The translations under genes and the position numbers were made by a program. A stretch of 64,000 nt of DNA, taken from the NCBI GenBank assembly GCA_965204415.1, contig CBDBEL010000001.1:1178001-1242000 (forward strand). The letters are read 5' to 3'. This DNA is from Aldehydirespirator sp965204415. Its GTDB lineage: Bacteria; Actinomycetota; Acidimicrobiia; Acidimicrobiales; Aldehydirespiratoraceae. Positions 1 to 7,936 of this stretch are shown here, in pieces (position 1 is the stretch's first letter; each line of letters starts with the position of its first letter). The notes under the pieces were generated by a model. It worked only from the letters and a program-made list of their open reading frames with translations, searched no databases and was not told where the DNA came from.

Positions 1-156
1 GGCATCCCAAACCTCATCGGGATCCAACTGGGCCCAGCCCGGCCGGGGGGTGATCAGCGGGTACTCCCGGTAGGCGGTGGCCAGGGGGGCGCCCTGCGCA
101 GAGACGACAGCCGCCTTGCAGCCGGTGGTGCCGATGTCCACCCCGAGCAGCGTCAT
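1..156 (-). CDS. FGGY-family carbohydrate kinase, N-terminal part (runs off the window)
   Basis: The minus-strand reading frame starts at the ATG at 154-156 and is still open at base 1, giving 52 residues. The start MTLLGVDIGTTGCKAAVV is the phosphate-1 motif (DIGTTG.K) of the FGGY/ASKHA sugar kinases such as xylulokinase, and YPLITPRPGWAQLDP is the usual following segment. The protein should phosphorylate a sugar or polyol; which one cannot be told from the N-terminus. It lies 37 bp downstream of the class II aldolase gene on the same strand, a common kinase-aldolase pairing in pentose and deoxysugar catabolism. Confidence 0.85.
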   Translation of the reverse strand, partial: MTLLGVDIGTTGCKAAVVSAQGAPLATAYREYPLITPRPGWAQLDPDEVWDA

Positions 157-193
157 CGGGGTCTTGCGTTGTGGACGCCGGTGGGGCCGACCC

Positions 194-832
194 TCAGGCC
201 ACGACCATCTTGGCGTCGACGTACTCGAGCGTCTGCGGCTCGCCCATCTGCGATGCCAACAGCAGCACCTCGGCGTTGAACTCGATGCCGATGGAGCGCT
301 CGGCGGCCTGCTCGACGGTGTCGGCCACCACCAGCAGGCCGTGGTTCTGCCACACCACCCCGTGGCGGTCGCCCATGATCTCGAGCATCTCCAGGGCGAA
401 CTCGGCGCCGCGGGTCTTGCGGAACGGCATGATCGGGACGGTGCCGTTGGCCGACTTCAAGCCGGTGGTGGTCACCGGCACGATGTCGCGGCCCAGCGCC
501 CCGAAGGCGTTGATGTAGGGCGGCTCGGTGTGGAGCACCGAGAAAACGTCGGGACGCTCGGCGTAGACGGTTACGTGGACCTCGGCGTCGTACGACGGGT
601 CGAGGCGGCCCGCCAGCTTGTGCCCGTCGGCGTGCAGGATCACCAGGTCGTCGGCGGTCATGTCCTCGTACGGGTAGGCGTGGGGCGTGATCACGATGTG
701 GCCGGTCCGTCGGTCCCGGGCGCTGAAATTGCCCTGGTAGGCGGGCACCATCGGGGTGTCCGAGAGGCGCCGCATGGTGACGGCCAGGCTGTCCATCAAC
801 TCCGCAGAAACCAGCCCGTTGTCTGTGCTCAT
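194..832 (-). CDS. Class II aldolase/adducin family protein
   Basis: A 212-residue protein of the fuculose-phosphate aldolase/ribulose-phosphate 4-epimerase fold. GNFSARD (about residues 34-40), the acidic E84, H101 and QNHGLLVVADTVEQA (H164) match the substrate loop and metal site of the family. In FucA the metal site includes an H-x-H pair; here it reads H101-T-E103, so one histidine is replaced by glutamate. I chose the ATG at 832 because GGAG lies just upstream (AGGAGACGGG-ATG); a longer frame reaches 877. It is probably co-transcribed with the FGGY kinase and would cleave a phosphorylated sugar into dihydroxyacetone phosphate and an aldehyde. The substrate is unknown. Confidence 0.85.
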   Translation of the reverse strand: MSTDNGLVSAELMDSLAVTMRRLSDTPMVPAYQGNFSARDRRTGHIVITPHAYPYEDMTADDLVILHADGHKLAGRLDPSYDAEVHVTVYAERPDVFSVLHTEPPYINAFGALGRDIVPVTTTGLKSANGTVPIMPFRKTRGAEFALEMLEIMGDRHGVVWQNHGLLVVADTVEQAAERSIGIEFNAEVLLLASQMGEPQTLEYVDAKMVVA

Positions 833-941
833 CCCGTCTCCTGACGCTCGGTTCACCCCGGCAGGCGCTGACGACAACTTACCGCATGGCCGCCGCCCGG
901 TCCTCCGCCGTCGGCGCTGGCCGCCGTCCTGTCAGGCTGCC

Positions 942-994
942 ACCAAATTGGTGTCGATTGTGGGTGTCAAGTGCCCATTCCGTCGCCAGTTTCG
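942..994. repeat. Single diverged copy of a dispersed 52-bp imperfect palindrome
   Basis: The block CCAAATTGGTGTCGATTGTG...CCATTCCGTCGCCAGTTT is a diverged copy of the element that occurs as 72-bp-period tandem pairs at 11379-11504 and 27274-27398. The ends (CCAAATTGG, and CGCCAGTTT in place of CGCCAATTTGG) form an imperfect inverted repeat. It sits in the divergent intergenic region between the aldolase and the sialidase-like gene. Confidence 0.65.
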
Positions 995-1078
995 TGCGGG
1001 AGTGTCGGTGCCGGATGACTCGGGACAGTCCGGCGGGAGTCGGTCGGCCCGGCGCTCCGCCGACCTTGCTCCGGTCGT

Positions 1079-1099
1079 GATGTATGAGGTATACATCGC
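1079..1099. promoter_or_regulatory. Probable regulator operator (dyad) upstream of the sialidase-like gene
   Basis: GATGTATGAGGTATACATC is a perfect 7-bp inverted repeat (GATGTAT/ATACATC, 5-bp spacer) 62 bp before the ATG at 1161. The half TATACATCGC recurs exactly at 16326-16335 in front of the GntR gene, so the same regulator may bind both sites. This is inference from sequence identity. Confidence 0.6.
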
Positions 1100-1160
1100 A
1101 GGCTGATGCCCGGGACCGCTCGTAGGCGGCCTCGATCGACCGACATAGGGGGACCCCCAT

Positions 1161-2306
1161 ATGCGCAGAGTGGACGCCGAGGTAGTCGACGCCTATCACG
1201 ACCCCGACCGGTGCTGCAACCAGGGCAGCATCGTGAAGCTCCAGAACGGCGATCTGCTGCTGGGCTACAACGAGGAGCGGGGCCCGATGCACGCCGACAC
1301 CGGCCGGTCGTGCCTGATCAAGTCGTCCGACGGGGGCCGGAGCTGGGATCCGAGCACCCGGGTGGTGGTGGAGGACTACACCGAGCACACCGGCAACTGG
1401 GACTGCGCCTTCGCCCAGATCAGCGACGGCACCATCATCATGCACACCCGCATCTGCGGCTTCATCAACGCCCCCGGCGCCATCGCCAACCGCATCGACG
1501 AGCAGGCGATGGGCTACGTCCAGGCCCACCAGACCGGCTACGCGGTCTACAAGTCCACCGACGACGGGGACACGTGGAGCGGCCCCATCCCGGTCAGCAC
1601 CTACCCGATCGCCGATTCGGGCACTGCGGGGTGCCTGGCCGGCGGAACCGGGTCGGGCCATGTGGTGGAGCTGCCCGACGGGGGGCTGCTGATGCCTCTG
1701 GAGGGCACCCTCAGCCCCGACGGCTACATCCTCGGCGGCGGGGTCAACTGGGAGCCGTCGCGCTGCTTCCTGCTGCGCTCCGACGACGGCGGCGACAACT
1801 GGCACCACTGGGGGACGATGGCCTTCGACCCGGCCTCGATCATCAACTTCCAGGAGCCGTCGCTGACCCGCATGTCCAACGGACGGCTGGTGTCGATGAT
1901 CCGGGTGCTGTTCCGGCCGGCCCGCTACGACTACCAGTGGGTTACCCACTCCGAGGACGACGGCGTGACCTGGGCCCCGCCCACGCGGACCCGGCTGTGG
2001 GGGTATCCCGCCGACATGATCCAACTCCAGGACGGCCGGGTGCTGAGCGTGTACAGCTACCGGGCCAAGCCCATGGACGTGCGGGGCTGCACGTCGGAGG
2101 ACGGGATCAACTGGGACCCGGCCGACGAGTTCATCATCGCCGACTGCCACTCCCCCGAACGCGAGGCTCACCGGCAGTACTGGCACATCGGCTACCCGAC
2201 GGTGGTGCAGCTCGACGACGGCACGATCGTGACCGCCTACCACGAGTACACCAAGGACGACTGGCCCATCCAGTACATGCAGACCGCCCGCTTCCGGCTC
2301 GACTGA
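1161..2306 (+). CDS. Sialidase-like (BNR/Asp-box) six-bladed propeller protein
   Basis: A 381-residue protein without a signal peptide. It carries repeated Asp-box motifs of the form S-x-D-x-G-x-x-W: SSDGGRSW, STDDGDTW, SDDGGDNW, SEDDGVTW and a degenerate SEDGINW, which mark the blades of the sialidase/BNR propeller. The family includes exo-sialidases and other glycoside hydrolases or lyases; no specific substrate can be assigned. The ATG is preceded by AGGGGGA. Absence of an export signal suggests that it acts inside the cell on an imported oligosaccharide or glycoconjugate. It begins the plus-strand set of catabolic genes and has an operator-like dyad upstream. Confidence 0.85.
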   Translation: MRRVDAEVVDAYHDPDRCCNQGSIVKLQNGDLLLGYNEERGPMHADTGRSCLIKSSDGGRSWDPSTRVVVEDYTEHTGNWDCAFAQISDGTIIMHTRICGFINAPGAIANRIDEQAMGYVQAHQTGYAVYKSTDDGDTWSGPIPVSTYPIADSGTAGCLAGGTGSGHVVELPDGGLLMPLEGTLSPDGYILGGGVNWEPSRCFLLRSDDGGDNWHHWGTMAFDPASIINFQEPSLTRMSNGRLVSMIRVLFRPARYDYQWVTHSEDDGVTWAPPTRTRLWGYPADMIQLQDGRVLSVYSYRAKPMDVRGCTSEDGINWDPADEFIIADCHSPEREAHRQYWHIGYPTVVQLDDGTIVTAYHEYTKDDWPIQYMQTARFRLD

Positions 2307-2465
2307 GAGTCCGGCTCGCCTGCGAGGCCGACTCGCCTGCCGGCAGGACTCGGTAGCTTGACGCCGTGAGCCTCGCACCGGCCTGCGGTCCTGCTGCCGC
2401 CGCCTGGCGCAGCGACTGAGGTTCCTGCCCTGTCCTCGTCGTCGGAGCTGAGGCTGCTCGTCGCG

Positions 2466-3575
2466 GTGGACGCCTTCGGCGACGACCACATCCGAGCACT
2501 GTGCGAGGCCGCCGGGGGTCGGGCGGTCTGTGATCGGCTCGGCCAGGACGCCTCCGCGGCCGAGTATGCCCGGGCGATGGATGCGGCCGAAGTCATGGTC
2601 GGCTGGCCCGACCCCGACCTGCTGGCCGCGAGCCCGCTGCGGCTGCTGCTTCTGCCCAGCGCGGGCTACGAGGAGTACCTGACCCCTGAGCTGGCCGCCA
2701 GGGCGGGGCTGGCGGGGCGCAACGCCGGAGCCGCCTCCGAAGAGGCAGCCCCCAGCCACAACCCCGCGGCGCGCAACACCGCAGACGCCCACCCCGAAAC
2801 GACAGCCCCCAGCCACAACCCCGCGGCGCGCAACACCGGAGACGCCCACCCCGAAGGGGTGGCCGCCGGCCATGACCTGGTGGTGTGCAACGCCGGAGGG
2901 GCGTACTCCGAGGGGGTGGCCGAGCACTGTGTGGCCATGATGCTGGCGCTGGTGCGCCGCCTGCCCGAGTACCTCGCGGCCATGCCCGGTCGTAGTTGGG
3001 ATCACCTGCACTTGCACCGCCGGCTGGCGGGCGCGACGGTGTGCGTGATCGGCCTGGGGACTCTGGGTTCGGCCATCGCCTGGCGGTGCTCAGCGCTGGG
3101 CATGCACGTGGTGGGGGTGCGCCGGCATCCGGAGCGGCCCTGCCCGAACGTGTCGGCCGTGTTCGGGCCTCAGGACCTTGCCGCCGCGGTAGCCGGCGCC
3201 GACCATGTGGTGGGGGCGCTGCCCGGCGGGGCAGCCACCCGGGGGCTAATCAGCCGGGAAGCGATCTCGGCTATGAAGCCGGGTGCCTGCTTCTACAACG
3301 TGGGCCGGGGGCCGTCAGTCGACGAGGAGGCCTTAATTGAGCGGCTGGCCAGCGGCAGTCTGGCCGGGGCGGGGCTCGACGTGTTCGCCACCGAACCGCT
3401 GCCCGACGACAGCCCGCTGTGGGCGATGGACAATGTCATCGTGACACCGCACATGGCCGGCTACACCTGGGACTACGCCGACGAGCTGTGCGCGGTGTTC
3501 GCCGCCAACCTGGCCGCCTATGTTGCGGGCGAGCCACCGCCCAACGTGATCGACCTGTCGGGAGCAGCATCCTGA
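2466..3575 (+). CDS. D-isomer-specific 2-hydroxyacid dehydrogenase with an internal repeat insertion
   Basis: A 369-residue NAD(P)-dependent dehydrogenase. The Rossmann motif VIGLGTLGSAIA, the catalytic arginine region NVGRGPSVDEEAL, the EPLPDDSPLW glutamate and the histidine in VTPHMAGYTW are the family signature. It would interconvert a 2-keto acid and a D-2-hydroxy acid. Between the first domain and CNAGGAYSEGVAEH lie three degenerate copies of that very segment (starting RNAGAASEE, RNTADAHPE and RNTGDAHPE), encoded by 54- to 57-bp tandem repeats at about 2717-2884. The reading frame is kept. GTG 2466 is the only usual start codon in the open frame, but the conserved start may include residues before it (possible CTG start). 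Confidence 0.85.
   Translation: MDAFGDDHIRALCEAAGGRAVCDRLGQDASAAEYARAMDAAEVMVGWPDPDLLAASPLRLLLLPSAGYEEYLTPELAARAGLAGRNAGAASEEAAPSHNPAARNTADAHPETTAPSHNPAARNTGDAHPEGVAAGHDLVVCNAGGAYSEGVAEHCVAMMLALVRRLPEYLAAMPGRSWDHLHLHRRLAGATVCVIGLGTLGSAIAWRCSALGMHVVGVRRHPERPCPNVSAVFGPQDLAAAVAGADHVVGALPGGAATRGLISREAISAMKPGACFYNVGRGPSVDEEALIERLASGSLAGAGLDVFATEPLPDDSPLWAMDNVIVTPHMAGYTWDYADELCAVFAANLAAYVAGEPPPNVIDLSGAAS
2717..2941 (+). repeat. In-frame 54/57-bp tandem repeat inside the dehydrogenase gene
   Basis: GCGCAAC/GTGCAAC landmarks recur at 2717, 2771, 2828 and 2885, with spacings of 54, 57 and 57 bp. The last unit is the authentic conserved segment CNAGGAYSEGVA and the earlier ones are decayed copies of it. 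Confidence 0.8.
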
Positions 3576-3584
3576 GCACGGCCC

Positions 3585-3718
3585 CAACACCGCAGCACCA
3601 ACACCGCAGCGCCAACACCGCAGCGCCAACACCGCAGCGCCAACACGGACCGGCACCAACACCGCAGCGCCAACACGGACCGGCACCAACAGCGCGGTGC
3701 CATCACAGTCCGGCGTGA
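3585..3718 (+). repeat. Intergenic short tandem repeat array
   Basis: Units such as CACCGCAGCGCCAA (12-15 bp) and CACGGACCGGCACCAA recur between the dehydrogenase stop and the next start. No convincing gene lies here. Confidence 0.75.
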
Positions 3719-3742
3719 GCGTGGCGCCATGAGGGTCACGGC

Positions 3743-4867
3743 GTGAGGATCACCGGGATGGTGACCCGGGTGCTGGCGCTCGACGCGCAGCCCTGGTACG
3801 GCGACAGCCCCATACCCGACGACGTGCCGCCGGTGTGGCACTTCCCGCTGACCTGCGTCACCACCGATGAGGGCATCGACGGCTACACGATGGGCTACGG
3901 CGCCAACGGCGAGGGGATCGGCTCGGCCCACCAGCTCCACGACGTGTACCTGAGGGCCATCCTGGGCAAGGACCCCCTGAAGCACGAGGACCGGTGGCGC
4001 GAGCTGATGAGCCTCAACCGCCACCTGTACCCCATCACCGACGGCCTGCTCGGCATGCTCGACGTGGCCTTCTGGGACATCAAGGGCAAGGCGGCCGGAG
4101 TGCCGATCGCGGAGTTGCTCGGCGTGGGCCGGACCGAGGTGCCGGCCTACCGGACCGGTTCGCACTGGAACCTAACCCCTGCCGACACCTTCGCCGAGAC
4201 CCTGGCCATGAAGCGGGAGGGCTACCGGGGCTACAAGCTGACCCTCTACGACGGGCCGGCCGCCGACATACCCCGAGCCGAGGCTGCCCGCGAGGCCGTG
4301 GGCGACGACTTCCCGCTCATGCTGGACGCGGTCGCCGAGTACAGCTTCGAGCAGGCGCTGGAGGTGGGCGAGGCGCTGGGCCGTCTCGGCTACCGGTGGT
4401 TCGAGGAGCCGGTCCCGGACCGCGACATCTCAACGCTAGAGCAGCTGACCCGGCGGCTGGAGGTCCCCATCCTGGCCACCGAGACGGTCAGCCTGCGGGA
4501 GCTGCCCCAGTTCCTGGAGCGCCGGGCGGTGGACATGGCCCGCGGCGACGTGTTCATCAAGGCGGGCATCACCGGCCTGCGCAAGGCGGCCGCCATGTGC
4601 GACGAGGCCGGCATGAACCTCGAGATTCACGCCCTGCACTCGCCGCTGCTCGACATCGCCAACCTGCACGTGGCCTGCTCGGTGCGCAACTGCGAGTTCT
4701 TCGAGTTGCACCACCCGATGTTCCGCTTCGGCCTCAAGGGTGCTCCCCTCGACATCGACGCCGACGGCTGCCTGCACCTGCCCACCGGGCCCGGTCTCGG
4801 GGTGGAACTCGACTGGGACTGGATCGACGACAACACTGTGGTGACGCTCTCGGGGCTCAACCACTAG
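3743..4867 (+). CDS. Enolase-superfamily (mandelate racemase/muconate lactonising type) dehydratase
   Basis: A 374-residue enzyme. Metal ligands fit D195 (LMLDAV), E221 (WFEEP) and E247 (ATETVS). K165 in YKLTLYD is the base on one face, and H296 (LEIHALHSP) with D269 (RGDVF) forms the His-Asp dyad of the mandelate-racemase group. Members dehydrate acid sugars to 2-keto-3-deoxy sugar acids or racemise alpha-hydroxy acids. The GTG at 3743 gives the conserved start VRITGMVTRVLAL. It is 23 bp upstream of the amidohydrolase gene on the same strand. The DapA-family enzyme and the semialdehyde dehydrogenase elsewhere in the cluster support an acid-sugar role. Confidence 0.87.
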   Translation: MRITGMVTRVLALDAQPWYGDSPIPDDVPPVWHFPLTCVTTDEGIDGYTMGYGANGEGIGSAHQLHDVYLRAILGKDPLKHEDRWRELMSLNRHLYPITDGLLGMLDVAFWDIKGKAAGVPIAELLGVGRTEVPAYRTGSHWNLTPADTFAETLAMKREGYRGYKLTLYDGPAADIPRAEAAREAVGDDFPLMLDAVAEYSFEQALEVGEALGRLGYRWFEEPVPDRDISTLEQLTRRLEVPILATETVSLRELPQFLERRAVDMARGDVFIKAGITGLRKAAAMCDEAGMNLEIHALHSPLLDIANLHVACSVRNCEFFELHHPMFRFGLKGAPLDIDADGCLHLPTGPGLGVELDWDWIDDNTVVTLSGLNH

Positions 4868-4890
4868 CCGAGGGCAGCGGGGAGGACGCC

Positions 4891-5907
4891 ATGGAGCTGG
4901 ACCGGTTCGACTGGCTGGCACTGCGCCAGGAGGAGGCCCTGGACCCGGAGCGGCCGATCGTTGATCCCCACCATCATCTGTGGGGCGAGCGCCAGTGGAG
5001 TGGGCTCATGCACGCCTATCTGGCACCGCAGCTGCTGGAGGACATGGCCGGCTCGCACAACGTCGTCAAGAGCGTGTTCGTGGACTGCATCTCGAACTAC
5101 GACTCCGAACGCGAGCCCCACATGCGACCGGTGGGTGAGACCGCCTTCGTGGCCGCTCAGGCCGACTACACCGACTCGTTGGGCGGGCCGACCATCGCGG
5201 GGATTGTCAGCCATGCCGACCTGCTGCGGGGCGAGGCCGTCGAGGAGGTCCTGGCCGCTCACGATGAGGCCGGCGGCGGCCGGTTCCCGGGGATCCGCCA
5301 CGCCAGCGGCTGGGACCCCAGCGACGAGATCCACGACAGCCACCACGAACCGTTCGAGCACATGATGGGCACCCCCGAGTTCCGGGCCGGGGTGCGCAAG
5401 CTGGCCGAGATGGGGTTCAGCTTCGACGCCTGGCTGTTCCATCCCCAGCTCCCCGAGTTGGCCGCACTGGCCCGAGCGGTGCCGGAGGTGACAATCATCC
5501 TGAACCATCTGGGCGGGCCACTGGGCGTGGGACCCTACGGCCAGGCCCGCGACCGGGCCCGGGCCGATTGGCGGGCCGCTATGCGCCTGGTGGCGACGTG
5601 CCCGAACGTGGTGCTCAAGGTGGGCGGGATCGGCCTGGACGTCTACTACGGCATGGGCTGGACGGAGGCCGATGTCCCGCCGGGATCGGAGGAGGTGGCC
5701 GCGTACTGGGGCGACGACGTGCGGTTCTGCATCGACACGTTCGGCCCCGACCGGTGCATGTTCGAGTCCAACTTCCCGGTGGACCGCCAGACGCTGTCCT
5801 ACCCGGTGCTGTGGAACGCGCTCCAGATCATGGCCGCGGGCTACACCGACACCGAGCAGGACGCCCTCTTCTCCGGCACCGCCACCCGCGCCTACCGCCT
5901 GCCCTGA
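4891..5907 (+). CDS. Amidohydrolase family 2 protein (metal-dependent hydrolase/lactonase)
   Basis: A 338-residue TIM-barrel protein. IVDPHHHLWG near the N-terminus is the metal-binding HxH motif; later HLGGPLG, KVGGIGLDVYYG and CMFESNFPVDRQ match the amidohydro_2 family, whose members open lactones or decarboxylate small acids. I chose the ATG at 4891 because GGGGAGGACGCC precedes it and the conserved sequence begins here; the frame is open further upstream, but that stretch is only the shadow of the preceding gene. The 23-bp spacing to the dehydratase gene suggests an operon, so a sugar lactone is a reasonable but unproven substrate. Confidence 0.87.
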   Translation: MELDRFDWLALRQEEALDPERPIVDPHHHLWGERQWSGLMHAYLAPQLLEDMAGSHNVVKSVFVDCISNYDSEREPHMRPVGETAFVAAQADYTDSLGGPTIAGIVSHADLLRGEAVEEVLAAHDEAGGGRFPGIRHASGWDPSDEIHDSHHEPFEHMMGTPEFRAGVRKLAEMGFSFDAWLFHPQLPELAALARAVPEVTIILNHLGGPLGVGPYGQARDRARADWRAAMRLVATCPNVVLKVGGIGLDVYYGMGWTEADVPPGSEEVAAYWGDDVRFCIDTFGPDRCMFESNFPVDRQTLSYPVLWNALQIMAAGYTDTEQDALFSGTATRAYRLP

Positions 5908-5974
5908 CCCCATAGGCACCGAGGTCGGCAGCCGCGAATAGCCGCAGCCCCAGCGGCCGCGCCCGCAACCAATT

Positions 5975-6001
5975 ATATGTAGTGCTTGTGACGCGACATA
6001 T
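5975..6001. promoter_or_regulatory. Operator-like inverted repeat before vapB (first TA pair)
   Basis: ATATGT (5975-5980) and ACATAT (5996-6001) form an inverted repeat directly upstream of the antitoxin start, as expected for autoregulation by a ribbon-helix-helix antitoxin. Confidence 0.5.
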
Positions 6002-6014
6002 GTATCATGCGGCC

Positions 6015-6245
6015 ATGAAGGCAGTGACAATCACCATGCCCGAGGAGCTCGACGCCCAGGCTGCGGCCGAGGCACGCCGGCTGGGCATCTCCAAGTCCGA
6101 GCTGATCCGCCGAGGCCTGGCCACGGTCCTGCCCGCCGCGGAGGAAGAGCCGACCGGAAACCTCTTGCTTGACCTAGCGGGTTTCGGTGAGCCGGGAATC
6201 AGCGTCGAGCCGGGAGAGATCGACAAAATCGTCTACGGCTTGTGA
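6015..6245 (+). CDS. vapB: VapB-type ribbon-helix-helix antitoxin
   Basis: A 76-residue protein. MKAVTITMPEELDAQAAAEARRLGISKSELIRRGL is a CopG/RHH DNA-binding domain (beta strand plus two helices), and the C-terminal part (LLDLAGFGEPGISVEPGEID) resembles the toxin-embracing tail of VapB proteins. The ATG at 6015 fits the domain start; an upstream ATG lies inside the operator. The stop overlaps the toxin start (GTGA), so the two are translationally coupled. It should neutralise the PIN toxin next to it and repress the promoter. Confidence 0.85.
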   Translation: MKAVTITMPEELDAQAAAEARRLGISKSELIRRGLATVLPAAEEEPTGNLLLDLAGFGEPGISVEPGEIDKIVYGL

Positions 6246-6652
6246 AGTTCGTCGACACGAGTTGGTGGGTGGCCTGGGCTCTGCCAGAGGATGCCCGCCA
6301 TGTCGAGGCGATGAACATGGCGGCCCGGGTCGTCGATAGCGAGCGGCTCCTGACGACGAATCTCGTGATGGGCGAGACTTGGACCTTTCTACGCTCCAAG
6401 GCCAGCCACCGCACCGCGGTCCGCTTCACCGACAGGGTTGCGGACTTCGAGTCATCTGGCAGGTTCGTCGTGCATGCGGTCACCGACGAGGAGCAGTCGA
6501 GGGCATGGCGCTGGCTGCGCCGCCACGACGAACGGGTCTACTCCTTCGTGGACGCCACCAGCTTCGAGGTGATGCGGGCCCGCCGCCTACGCGAGGCCCT
6601 GGCCTTCGACAACGACTTCACCGCAGCAGGCTTCATAGAGCTACGCCCCTGA
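6242..6652 (+). CDS. vapC: VapC-type PIN-domain ribonuclease toxin
   Basis: A 136-residue PIN-domain protein. The acidic residues of the active site are visible: D5 (KFVDTSWW), E45 (LVMGETW), D104 (SFVDATSF) and D123/D125 (AFDNDF). Known relatives cleave tRNA or rRNA when freed from their antitoxin. The GTG start at 6242 overlaps the antitoxin stop by four bases, which is typical for vapBC. Confidence 0.88.
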   Translation: MKFVDTSWWVAWALPEDARHVEAMNMAARVVDSERLLTTNLVMGETWTFLRSKASHRTAVRFTDRVADFESSGRFVVHAVTDEEQSRAWRWLRRHDERVYSFVDATSFEVMRARRLREALAFDNDFTAAGFIELRP

Positions 6653-6672
6653 CGCGACCCGGCTCGACGGGC

Positions 6673-6852
6673 TTACCGACAGCGCAATAGCGGTCGAGCG
6701 CGGCCGTCGTCCCGGTCTTCGTCGAGAACGTCGGCGATGGTTCGTGGCGCGAGGAAGCGCTGAGACGACCCCAGACGCGTCCGGGAGGCTGGTGTGATCC
6801 AACCTTCCTCGATGCCCCGCTCGATCATCAAGTCGCGAGTCTCCTCGGCCAT
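6673..6852 (-). CDS. Small protein resembling the C-terminal half of a Phd/YefM-type antitoxin
   Basis: A 59-residue frame reads MAEETRDLMIERGIEEGW, then ITPASRTRLG and LAPRTIADVLDEDRDD. The pattern of a basic segment, proline-rich turn and final S/A-x-x-L-x-EDR is like the toxin-binding tail of Phd/YefM antitoxins, but the DNA-binding N-terminal domain is missing. No toxin gene is attached. It is either a remnant or a free-standing small protein. There is no strong ribosome site. Confidence 0.4.
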   Translation of the reverse strand: MAEETRDLMIERGIEEGWITPASRTRLGSSQRFLAPRTIADVLDEDRDDGRARPLLRCR

Positions 6853-6926
6853 GCAGTAACGCTACTGGGGACGACTATCACATGCCGGTTGCGGCTTCTA
6901 GGAGCTGGTTGCAGGGTCGGTAGGGT

Positions 6927-7760
6927 TTGGGTGTGGGTGGGGGCGTTCTTGGGGCTGAGTTGCGGTTTCCTTTGGATGCGGGCGAGGTGGAGGCTTATCA
7001 CCGTGATGGGGTGGTGGGGCCTTTCCGGCTGGTGGCACCTGAGGTGATGGCGTCGATGCGGGAACGGATCGTGGACGAGATCATCGTTCCCGGAGCGCAA
7101 CTCGATGATCCCCATGTGGACTACCACGACCGCCATCTCGACCATGAGACGGTGTGCCGCCTGTGCCGGGGGCCGGAGCTGGTGGACCGCATCGCATCGC
7201 TGCTCGGGCCCGACCTGCTGATCTGGCGCAGCAACTTCCAGATCAAGCAGCCCCTGGCCCAGGCCGCCGGCGACGAGCAGCGCTACACCGAGGTTCCGTG
7301 GCACCAGGACGGCGCCTACTTCGACCTGCGGCCCCCGGTCTGGGTGTCGGCCTGGATCGCCATCACCGAGGCGACCCTCGACAACGGCTGCCTCCAGGTG
7401 GTCCGGGGCTCGCATACCAGCACCTTCGACCACGACATCGACGACAGCCGTCACTCGTTCCACCAGGCGGTGCCGACCGACGCCATCGACCCCGACGACA
7501 TCGCGGCCTTCGAGCTGGAGCCGGGGGAGTTCGTGCTGTTCAGCGAGTACGCGCTGCACGGGTCGGGCCCCAACCGCACCGCCCAGCCTCGCATCGGACT
7601 GTCGCCGCGGGTCACGGTGCCGTTCGTGCAGGTGACCGGCAACCCCCTCTACGCCGGCCTTGACCGGGCCCGCCACGCCCCCGACGAGCCTCGCCAGATG
7701 GGGCTCCTGCGAGGCCACGACTACACCGGCCACCACTGCCTGGTGCCGCTCCCCTGCTGA
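6927..7760 (+). CDS. Phytanoyl-CoA dioxygenase (PhyH) family protein 1
   Basis: A 277-residue Fe(II)/2-oxoglutarate oxygenase. The iron triad is H126-x-D128 (WHQDG) and H211 (ALHGSG), with R222 (QPRIGLS) to hold 2-oxoglutarate. Members hydroxylate diverse small molecules; the substrate is not predictable. GTG 6927 is the likely start, but the first residues (MGVGGGVLGAELRF) may be non-coding. It converges with the DapA-family gene, with a palindromic repeat pair between them. Confidence 0.87.
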   Translation: MGVGGGVLGAELRFPLDAGEVEAYHRDGVVGPFRLVAPEVMASMRERIVDEIIVPGAQLDDPHVDYHDRHLDHETVCRLCRGPELVDRIASLLGPDLLIWRSNFQIKQPLAQAAGDEQRYTEVPWHQDGAYFDLRPPVWVSAWIAITEATLDNGCLQVVRGSHTSTFDHDIDDSRHSFHQAVPTDAIDPDDIAAFELEPGEFVLFSEYALHGSGPNRTAQPRIGLSPRVTVPFVQVTGNPLYAGLDRARHAPDEPRQMGLLRGHDYTGHHCLVPLPC

Positions 7761-7777
7761 CGGCGCCCGATCGGCCG

Positions 7778-7913
7778 GGCCCAGAATCTCGGTGCGATTC
7801 CTGCGGGCCCACGACACACAACCCACCCGAGATTCCCGGGGGCCGACCCGGGCCCAGAATCTCGGTGCGATTCCTGCGGGCCCACGACACACAACCCACC
7901 CGAGATTCCCGGG
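7778..7913. repeat. Tandem pair of an inverted-repeat element (73-bp period)
   Basis: The block from GGGCCCAGAATCTCGG to CACCCGAGATTCCCGGG occurs twice (7778-7840 and 7850-7913). Its ends GAATCTCGG and CCGAGATTC are perfect inverted repeats about 55 bp apart. It lies between two convergent genes, so it might serve as a bidirectional terminator, but it has no T-run. Confidence 0.8.
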
Positions 7914-7936
7914 AGGGCGCCCGGGTGGGGGGAGGG

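Noticed and set aside
7778..7913. Rho-independent terminators in the palindromic repeat pair
   Set aside because: The inverted arms are about 55 bp apart with no T-run, so I list it as a repeat only.
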